Source: Fimbriimonadales bacterium
Lineage (GTDB): Bacteria; Armatimonadota; Fimbriimonadia; Fimbriimonadales; Fimbriimonadaceae
Length of the DNA: 12,060 nucleotides
Reading direction: 5' to 3'
Assembly: GCA_026392145.1 (NCBI GenBank)
Contig: JAPLCS010000272.1
Coordinates: 1 to 12,060 of the forward strand
How positions within the stretch are numbered: position 1 is the first letter of the stretch; every line of letters starts with the position of its first letter. Of this stretch, positions 6,980 through 12,060 are shown in pieces. Position numbers and translations under genes: made by a program. A model generated the notes under the pieces. The model worked only from the letters and a program-made list of their open reading frames with translations. It searched no databases and was not told where the DNA came from.

Positions 6980-8081
6980 AGGGATCAATCTTCTTGAGAG
7001 AGTCGTTGGTCTGACTCAAGTCGCTGGGGAGAAGTTGTGGCTCGTTGTCAAGAGAAACTTTTTTGGCTCTGATATGTTGTTTAATTCTGTTAATCAAGCG
7101 AGTTGAACCGAATTTTTGTGCCTTCAGTAGGACGTTGTTAAACTCAGGTACCGTTGGTGCATACTCGACTATGATGTCAAGGACATTGTTTAGCTCCAAG
7201 AGGCTCATGAGTTTCTCTTGATCTAGGTAAGGAAGGAAGAAGACCGCTGCTGCTCGGTTACTAAGGATGAGGCTAAGTGCTTGGCTTCCAGTTTCGGGAT
7301 TTTGCATTATTTGCTTTGCCTTTTGAGCGTCGTTTTTCGCATGCAATTCCATAAGTTCATCGAATAGAGGTCCTTCTCGTAGGATGGCAATGAATCGACG
7401 AATATTACTGATTGCCGGTAAAACATCCTTTACTTGACCGCCAAGGTTGGCAACATGAATTGCGTATTCAAGTCGTCGGGGAGAAATTAGATACCTTGCT
7501 TCTTGTGATTGTTGGTCGTACCACTCCAGCGCTGCCTTCCCTTGGCTACCATGTCTTCCGATGAAGTAAGCAGGACACGGAGCATTGGGAATCTCAATTT
7601 GGATGTGAAATCGGTCGAGCTGTGCAGGATCTAGCGGTTCGGTTTGATACTCATCGTCAGCCGGATTGATGGCAGCCCAAACTGTTTTTAGCCTCTTGAA
7701 TTTGTGGCCGTTGATGCTTTGAAACTGCAGCAGTTCCATGGCTGCATTCCTAACTTTGGCTGGAGCTCGATTGAATTCATCGATGAAGATTCCGTCACAA
7801 TTGTCATCGGCTAGTTCTGGTCTTCGAATGAGTTCTAGAACCGTTTGACCGTCTTGACGTGTGAAAGGGCGGGGAATTCCCACAAGGTCTACCCAGGGGT
7901 CCATTGTTGGTCCACTGAGAATTAGTAGATTAAGACCAGCATCCTGAAATGTCTTTTTGACGAGTGCTGTTTTGCCTACACCGTGTCGTCCAGTCAGCAA
8001 AACATTGAGACTGTTTTGGAGGCAGAAATTGAGCTTTTGTGGGTCCAGTAGCGGAGTTGGGTGATGAGTTCTTGACCACAT
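6948..8081 (-). CDS. MoxR-type AAA+ ATPase
   Basis: An ATP-driven chaperone-like protein of 377 residues. Walker A is LLTGRHGVGKT (residues 28-38, with Lys37 and Thr38). Walker B is GIFIDE (97-102, with Asp101 and Glu102). Sensor 1 is in WAAINP (Asn139), an LDRF arginine segment is at 155-158, and sensor 2 is in SPRRLEYA (Arg202/203). The remaining C-terminal part is helical and not recognisable. It is the first gene of the leftward series, starting with ATG 8081, and it overlaps the metallopeptidase/VWA gene. ATPase and VWA partner together resemble the RavA-ViaA type of arrangement, but neither protein is a direct match to RavA or ViaA. No Shine-Dalgarno sequence is visible; a TACAAT box lies 8 bases before the ATG, so the mRNA may have almost no leader. 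Confidence 0.9.
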   Translation of the reverse strand: MWSRTHHPTPLLDPQKLNFCLQNSLNVLLTGRHGVGKTALVKKTFQDAGLNLLILSGPTMDPWVDLVGIPRPFTRQDGQTVLELIRRPELADDNCDGIFIDEFNRAPAKVRNAAMELLQFQSINGHKFKRLKTVWAAINPADDEYQTEPLDPAQLDRFHIQIEIPNAPCPAYFIGRHGSQGKAALEWYDQQSQEARYLISPRRLEYAIHVANLGGQVKDVLPAISNIRRFIAILREGPLFDELMELHAKNDAQKAKQIMQNPETGSQALSLILSNRAAAVFFLPYLDQEKLMSLLELNNVLDIIVEYAPTVPEFNNVLLKAQKFGSTRLINRIKQHIRAKKVSLDNEPQLLPSDLSQTNDSLKKIDPYGRFDTNSNN

Positions 8082-8286
8082 AGATGAGAATTGTAGTGCA
8101 GGAATTTATATGTTTGAGTCAATAAGTTATCCTTTTTATTCACACTCGTCGTGGAAAAGTTGATTCGAATGGTTATCAACACAACTCGCAAATTGAGTCA
8201 ACCTGATTCCACACTTTATGCACTCCTTTTACAGATGCTGGTAGTTCAACTGTTAAGTTTAGAATTAGAGAGGGAAGGCAGTAGTC
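8082..8286. promoter_or_regulatory. Divergent control region between the MoxR gene and the small membrane protein gene
   Basis: About 200 AT-rich bases without a credible gene. On the minus strand, TTGACT (8122-8117) and TACAAT (8095-8090) resemble -35 and -10 boxes for the MoxR gene, but they are 21 bases apart, longer than usual. The nine-mer TTGAGTCAA, almost palindromic, occurs at 8114-8122 and 8193-8201 and could be a protein site. On the plus strand, TTGAGT (8193-8198) and TTTATG (8215-8220), 16 apart, are a weak promoter candidate. No riboswitch or hairpin of note was seen. Confidence 0.35.
8271..8278 (+). promoter_or_regulatory. Strong ribosome binding site for the small ORF
   Basis: AGGGAAGG ends 8 bases before the ATG at 8287. 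It is one of the clearest Shine-Dalgarno sequences in the window and the main reason to accept the short reading frame as a gene. Confidence 0.6.
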
Positions 8287-8376
8287 ATGAGTTTCGGTGA
8301 GATGATGTTTCAAGTATTTGTATCACTGGTAGTCTTTGTGATCTTTCGTTGGGCGAAGAATCAGCGAAATTATTGA
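8287..8376 (+). CDS. Small single-helix membrane protein, 29 residues
   Basis: A short reading frame starting ATG AGT TTC and ending TGA, behind a good ribosome binding site. The product begins MSFGEMM and continues with a hydrophobic helix over about residues 8-20 (FQVFVSLVVFVIF). It ends in a positively charged tail with Arg21, Lys24 and Arg27. By the positive-inside rule the C-terminus would face the cytoplasm. The layout is that of a stand-alone transmembrane microprotein: no room for a catalytic domain, no cysteines, one tryptophan at the membrane border. It lies between the divergent MoxR gene and the MarR gene, 77 bases before the latter. Toxin, regulator of a membrane protein or spurious frame are all possible. 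I do not recognise it. Confidence 0.5.
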   Translation: MSFGEMMFQVFVSLVVFVIFRWAKNQRNY

Positions 8377-8411
8377 TCAGTTGTTTATCCCCACTTTTCA
8401 TGAGCATTAGT

Positions 8412-8449
8412 TTATTGTTGCAAGGTTAATATTAATTGTGCAACAATAA
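8412..8449. promoter_or_regulatory. Large inverted repeat, probable MarR operator
   Basis: Two perfect 11-base arms, TTATTGTTGCA (8412-8422) and TGCAACAATAA (8439-8449), are separated by 16 bases. The centre also contains a perfect palindrome, TTAATATTAA (8426-8435), on exactly the same axis (between 8430 and 8431). In all, 32 of 38 positions obey the symmetry. It ends 4 bases before the MarR ATG at 8454 and probably overlaps its promoter, the usual place for autorepression by MarR dimers. It could seat one dimer over the extended site or two dimers. Confidence 0.7.
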
Positions 8450-8453
8450 GAGT

Positions 8454-8909
8454 ATGAAAGATGGACTGACTGCTCTCATTCATGATTTGGTGTGGCAAAT
8501 GGATGCCTCGGCTGACCGTATTCTTGTTGAAGAACATGGTATTCACTTTGATGAGGCCCGGTTCTTGATGGTTTTGCTGAGCCACCAACCTTTAACTCAA
8601 CGAGCTTTCGCTGAGAGAATGTGTTACACCCCCGCAGCAATCACTCGGGCACTTCCAGACTTTATTAGTAAAGGATTAATGCAAGTACAAGTTGATCCGT
8701 ATCAGCCAAGGCGTAACTTTGTGACTCTTTCAATTCATGGCGAAAAAATTGCCCGAGGTTGTTCCCAAACACTGGAAGTGGCGTTCAAAGAATTGCTTGA
8801 GGAATTGGAAATTGATTTTGTTCAGTTCGAATCGACTGTTTCAAAGGTCATTTTTGCTCTTAAGGAGTTTCGAGGACAGAATAGTGGAAAGGGTGGCGAA
8901 AAGCTGTGA
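8454..8909 (+). CDS. MarR-family transcriptional regulator
   Basis: A winged-helix DNA-binding protein of 151 residues, dimeric in this family. The helix-turn-helix lies at about residues 47-75 (LTQRAFAERMCYTPAAITRAL, then DFISKGL). The wing is at 80-93 (DPYQPRRNFVTLS, with the conserved Asp81 and Arg86/87). Flanking N- and C-terminal helices would form the dimer. I chose ATG 8454; the frame is open to TTG 8436, but that start would lie inside the inverted repeat at 8412-8449. No usable Shine-Dalgarno sequence precedes either, so initiation may be leaderless. It overlaps the DUF4188 gene by 4 bases (GTGA). This pairing and the operator suggest that it represses itself and that gene until a ligand, perhaps a small aromatic or toxic compound, binds. 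Confidence 0.9.
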   Translation: MKDGLTALIHDLVWQMDASADRILVEEHGIHFDEARFLMVLLSHQPLTQRAFAERMCYTPAAITRALPDFISKGLMQVQVDPYQPRRNFVTLSIHGEKIARGCSQTLEVAFKELLEELEIDFVQFESTVSKVIFALKEFRGQNSGKGGEKL

Positions 8910-9388
8910 AAAAGGTTTCAATTCATAGCGGTCCCATGACCTCACTGATTGATGATGACTTTGTCGTTTTTTTGATAGGCATGCGAATTAATCAGCCATG
9001 GAAAATTTGGAAATGGTTTCCTGTCTTTGTTTCCATGCCAAGAATGCTGAAAGAACTTAGTCTTAACAGGAATTTGGGATTGAAAAGCTATGAACTTTGG
9101 ATGGGACGAACAATTTTGGTGCTGCAGTACTGGGATTCACACGAGAAATTGATGAATTACGCTCATGATAAAGAAGCAGAGCACGTACCAGCTTGGAAAG
9201 CATTTAACAAAAAGGTTGCCAATAATGACTGTGTTGGGATCTGGCATGAAACTTACTTGGTCCAATCTGGTCACAGTGAGTGTGTGTATGTTCATATGCC
9301 TGCGTTTGGGCTAGGTAAAGCAGGCGAACTCATCTCTGCTAGTGGAAAGCTTCGGACGGCAAGGGGAAGAATTGAATCTCGAAAGTAG
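8906..9388 (+). CDS. DUF4188 protein (monooxygenase-like fold)
   Basis: A 160-residue member of DUF4188 (PF13826), small proteins described as monooxygenase-like, with a dimeric alpha/beta-barrel fold. Recognisable stretches are FVVFLIGMRINQPWKIWKWFPVF near residue 19, PRMLKEL near 45, a middle strand LVLQYWDSHEKL, and AHDKEAEHVPAWKAF with His87 and His93. GIWHETY (111-117) and VHMPAFGLGKA (129-139) follow. The family's reaction is not established. Start is GTG 8906, overlapping the MarR TGA; an internal ATG at residue 11 is less likely because of the overlap. GGGTGG upstream may serve as its ribosome binding site. Sitting behind a MarR gene, it is probably the regulator's main target and may modify or detoxify the inducing compound (inference). 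It stops with TAG. Confidence 0.88.
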   Translation: MKKVSIHSGPMTSLIDDDFVVFLIGMRINQPWKIWKWFPVFVSMPRMLKELSLNRNLGLKSYELWMGRTILVLQYWDSHEKLMNYAHDKEAEHVPAWKAFNKKVANNDCVGIWHETYLVQSGHSECVYVHMPAFGLGKAGELISASGKLRTARGRIESRK

Positions 9389-9410
9389 TTTCTGATTCAA
9401 ATTTCACCGA

Positions 9411-9436
9411 GGAAGATATCTCATTCTTCTTTTATT
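9411..9436 (+). terminator. Weak candidate terminator after the DUF4188 gene
   Basis: GAAGA (9412-9416) can pair with TCTTC (9425-9429) across an 8-base loop, with one more G-T pair outside, followed by TTTTATTT. The stem is short and AT-rich, so termination would be inefficient. It sits between the DUF4188 stop and the rhamnosidase start, where a boundary is expected. Confidence 0.25.
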
Positions 9437-9465
9437 TAATGGAGTGGATGGTGTAGCATGGCAAC

Positions 9466-12060
9466 ATGTTTCTGTCCACTCTCACTGTGATTGGGTCTGC
9501 GAGTTTTGCTTCCAACGGGCTTGTTCCTTTCATGCTCCGATGTGAGGCATTGGTTAATCCGCTAGCGATTGAGTCCAAGTCGCCTCAGTTGAGTTGGAGC
9601 TTAAAAGCGGAATCAGCAGATGCACGTAATTTGCTGCAGACTGCCTATCGCATCCAAGTTGTCTCATCTCGTTCGGGGTTTTCTCAATCAAAGTTTTTGC
9701 TTTGGGACACTGGAAAGGTGTTGTCTAGCGACACTTTTGGCATAAAGTACGCGGGAGTGGCGCTGAAATCGAGGCAGGATGTTTGGTGGCGTGTTCAAGT
9801 TTGGAATCAAGATGGCGAGGCTTCGAAATGGAGTGAGATTGCATCGTTCAAAGTAGGACTAGACGCTTCGGATTGGAAATCTAAATGGATTCATGGAGAT
9901 GCACCAGTCAAGGAAACAGGCAGCCTTGACAAGGCTAATTGGATTTGGCAATCTGGCCAACCTAAAGGAAACGCCCAGGCCGGTACCGTTCGTTTTTCAA
10001 AGAAGATAACTTTAGGCAAAGCGAAATCTGCTTTGATCCGATTAACAGCAGACAATACATTTGTTTTAAGAGTCAATGGAAAGGTAGCTCATCGCACCAC
10101 TGATGTCGAGGGGTGGAAAAACATTCAAAAGGTTGACATTGGATCGTTCATCAAGGAAGGTGAAAACTCAATTGATATTGAAGCAACCAATGCAACCGTT
10201 GGAGCTGCTGGCTTGATTGCAGCTATCGAGGTAATCGGAACCGATGGTGCGAAACAAGAATTTGTCACTGATTCATCGTGGTTGGCAGAAGGTCAGCCTA
10301 GTGAACTTCTTGGTAAGAATGGAGTAGCCCCTTGGGGAAATGTTGGAGCGTCTCAATTCTTGAAGGCGCCTGCCACCGTTTTTCAAAAGCCATTTACTGT
10401 GAAGAAATCTGTGAAAAAGGCTGTCGCTTATGTTTCGGCGCTGGGAATTGTTGATTTCAGTGTGAATGGAAACCGGGTGAGTGAAGACCTTTTCACCCCA
10501 GGTTGGACAGATTACAGAATTAGAACCTACTATCGGGCATTTGATGTAACCAAGCATGTTAAAAAGTCGGAAAATTCGCTTCATGCTGTACTTGGTCAGG
10601 GATGGTATTCGGGCTATGTAGCATGGGGTGCACAAAGAGACCACTATGGCAATGCTCCTATGTTGATGGCTCAAGTGGAGATTGAATACGCTGACGGTTC
10701 TAAAGAAACTATTGGTACGGATGAAAGTTGGAAGATGGGGCATGGTCCGATTCTTGATGAGCACTTTTTGCACGGGGAAAAGTATGATGCTCGGGTCTCA
10801 GAAGACTTGAATTTGGCCCCGAAGGTATCGAAGCCATCGACGATTTTAGAGGCTTTTCCGGGTGATCCTGTTAGAGTCTATCAAAAGCTCAAGCCGAAGA
10901 AGATATGGAAATCACCAGCAGGAAAGTATTTGATTGACTTTGGTCAGAACTTATCTGGTTTTGTGCAGGTAAAGCTGAACCAAAGCTCCGGTACGAAGGT
11001 GACAATGCGGCATGGTGAGCGGTTGGACAAGGATGGTGAACTCTATACTGTGAACCTACGACTTGCTCAGGCAACTGATCAATACATTTGTAAAGGTACT
11101 GGGACTGAGCAATGGAATCCAAGGTTTACCTTTCATGGATTCCAATACATTGAAGTAACTGGGATTGACCACTTACCCAAAGCTGATGAGTTTATGGCTC
11201 TTGCGATATCTTCATCGACACCAGAAGTTGGAACCCTTGAAACGAGTGATCCGATGCTCAACAAATTGGTTAGCAATGCTTGGTGGACACAGAAGATGAA
11301 CTTCGTTGATATTCCGACCGATTGCCCCCAAAGAGATGAACGACTTGGTTGGACAGGAGATGCTCAGGCATATGTTCGTACAGCAACTTATTTCTCTGAT
11401 GTTCAGGCTTTCTTCAACAAATGGCTTGTGACCTTGGATGATGCTCAGGGTGCGGATGGTAATTACCCTCAAGTCGCTCCGGTTCTGAAGGGTCTTGACA
11501 ATGGTGGCCCAGCATGGAGCGATGCGGGCGTAATTTGTCCGATGACCATTTACGATGCCTATGGAGATAAGGCTCTGCTCGCGCGGCACTATCCTCAGAT
11601 GAAGAAATTTATCGAATTCTGTGAAAACCGTTCTACGAAAGAGATGTTGCCTCCGGAGAAATTCCACTGCTTTGGTGACTGGCTAAGTATCAAGGCAGAT
11701 ACTCCTACGGATGTGATTTTTCAAGCGTATTTCGCAGGAAGTACTCAACTAGTAGCACGGGCAGCTAAGGTTCTTGGTAAGAAGGAAGATGTCAAAAGAT
11801 TTGAAGCCTTGCACACAAAGATCAAAGATTCTTTTGTGCGTGCGTACGTTACTCCAGATGGAAGAGTAAAGGGGGACACCCAGTGCGGCTATGTTCTTGC
11901 TTTAGGTTTTGACCTTTTGGATGAAAAGACAGCGAAACTTGCTGCTGGTCACCTGGTTCAGAATATCAAAGATCGAAACTGGCATCTTTCAACCGGTTTT
12001 GTTGGAACCAGAGATTTGATGCATGTTTTGAGCAAGATTGGTCGTAATGATATTGCCTAC
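9466..12060 (+). CDS. GH78 alpha-L-rhamnosidase, exported (right end missing)
   Basis: Removes terminal alpha-L-rhamnose from plant or microbial glycans and glycosides. The frame is open from ATG 9466 to the window end (865 codons). The first 15 residues (MFLSTLTVIGSASFA) look like a short export signal. A fibronectin-like N-terminal domain follows (about 17-135; QTAYRIQV, LWDTGKV, VWWRVQVWNQDG). Next comes an extra beta-sandwich, possibly carbohydrate-binding (about 160-265), then the rhamnosidase N-terminal jelly roll (about 310-475; FSVNGNRV, LFTPGWTDY, GQGWYSGY) and the DFGQNLSGFV domain (about 483-585). The alpha/alpha barrel begins near 590. The hallmark DCPQRDERLGWTGDAQ spans residues 619-634, with Glu625 the likely general acid. 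The C-terminal general base and last domain lie past the edge. ATG 9466 is the first start after an in-frame TAG at 9454. No ribosome binding site is evident. Confidence 0.93.
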   Translation, partial: MFLSTLTVIGSASFASNGLVPFMLRCEALVNPLAIESKSPQLSWSLKAESADARNLLQTAYRIQVVSSRSGFSQSKFLLWDTGKVLSSDTFGIKYAGVALKSRQDVWWRVQVWNQDGEASKWSEIASFKVGLDASDWKSKWIHGDAPVKETGSLDKANWIWQSGQPKGNAQAGTVRFSKKITLGKAKSALIRLTADNTFVLRVNGKVAHRTTDVEGWKNIQKVDIGSFIKEGENSIDIEATNATVGAAGLIAAIEVIGTDGAKQEFVTDSSWLAEGQPSELLGKNGVAPWGNVGASQFLKAPATVFQKPFTVKKSVKKAVAYVSALGIVDFSVNGNRVSEDLFTPGWTDYRIRTYYRAFDVTKHVKKSENSLHAVLGQGWYSGYVAWGAQRDHYGNAPMLMAQVEIEYADGSKETIGTDESWKMGHGPILDEHFLHGEKYDARVSEDLNLAPKVSKPSTILEAFPGDPVRVYQKLKPKKIWKSPAGKYLIDFGQNLSGFVQVKLNQSSGTKVTMRHGERLDKDGELYTVNLRLAQATDQYICKGTGTEQWNPRFTFHGFQYIEVTGIDHLPKADEFMALAISSSTPEVGTLETSDPMLNKLVSNAWWTQKMNFVDIPTDCPQRDERLGWTGDAQAYVRTATYFSDVQAFFNKWLVTLDDAQGADGNYPQVAPVLKGLDNGGPAWSDAGVICPMTIYDAYGDKALLARHYPQMKKFIEFCENRSTKEMLPPEKFHCFGDWLSIKADTPTDVIFQAYFAGSTQLVARAAKVLGKKEDVKRFEALHTKIKDSFVRAYVTPDGRVKGDTQCGYVLALGFDLLDEKTAKLAAGHLVQNIKDRNWHLSTGFVGTRDLMHVLSKIGRNDIAY

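Noticed and set aside
5726..8081. Three-part MoxR-VWA-phosphatase defence system
   Set aside because: No PP2C-like phosphatase or other third protein is encoded next to the pair, so the ternary system cannot be claimed.
8436..8453. TTG at 8436 as the MarR start
   Set aside because: It would put the first codons within the inverted repeat and add six residues not typical of the family; ATG 8454 is a better fit.
10273..10773. Minus-strand open frame of 166 codons
   Set aside because: It lies wholly inside the GH78 gene, whose plus-strand protein matches the family throughout; the minus-strand product resembles nothing and has no ribosome binding site.
11212..11667. Minus-strand open frame of 151 codons
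   Set aside because: It is antisense to the GH78 catalytic region, including the DCPQRDER motif, and has no features of its own.

Overview
The window is about 12 kb of bacterial DNA of moderate GC. It is gene-dense and carries a carbohydrate- and peptide-degrading gene set plus two regulatory modules. The protein families (type I sulfatase, DUF2961/GH172-like enzyme, DUF885 metallopeptidase, GH78 rhamnosidase, MoxR with a metallopeptidase/VWA partner) suit a free-living glycan-degrading heterotroph of the Armatimonadota/Planctomycetota/Verrucomicrobiota kind. No marker gene is present, so this placement is only a guess. I saw no tRNA, rRNA, CRISPR array, transposase or phage gene.

Left two thirds (1-8081), all on the minus strand, read right to left: MoxR-type AAA+ ATPase (8081-6948), DUF2201-type metallopeptidase with a VWA domain (6979-5726, overlapping the ATPase gene), a DUF885 zinc peptidase broken by one in-frame amber codon (5691-5239 and 5133-3958), a secreted-type sulfatase (3961-2552, ATGA overlap with DUF885), a YciI-like protein (2555-2268, ATGA overlap with the sulfatase), a DUF2961/GH172-like glycosidase (2236-1133), a D-2-hydroxyacid dehydrogenase (1062-91) and the first codons of one more gene with a signal-peptide-like start (56-1). 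Gaps are 31-70 bases or absent, so this looks like one long operon, or two if a promoter lies before DUF885.

Right third (8082-12060), plus strand: a divergent control region with a 29-residue one-helix membrane protein gene (8287-8376) behind a strong ribosome binding site; a large inverted repeat (8412-8449) just before a MarR-family regulator (8454-8909); a DUF4188 protein gene coupled to it by a GTGA overlap (8906-9388); and a GH78 alpha-L-rhamnosidase (9466 to the window edge, right end missing).

Working together: the sulfatase, GH172-like enzyme and GH78 rhamnosidase could remove sulfate, furanosyl and rhamnosyl groups from plant or algal glycans, with the dehydrogenase acting on resulting 2-keto/2-hydroxy acids (inference). 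MarR and DUF4188 form a self-contained, probably self-repressed and inducible pair. The MoxR/VWA pair is probably a chaperone-like maturation machine whose target is not evident here. The points most worth checking are the amber-split DUF885 gene, the small membrane protein, the MarR palindrome and the MoxR/metallopeptidase-VWA pair.
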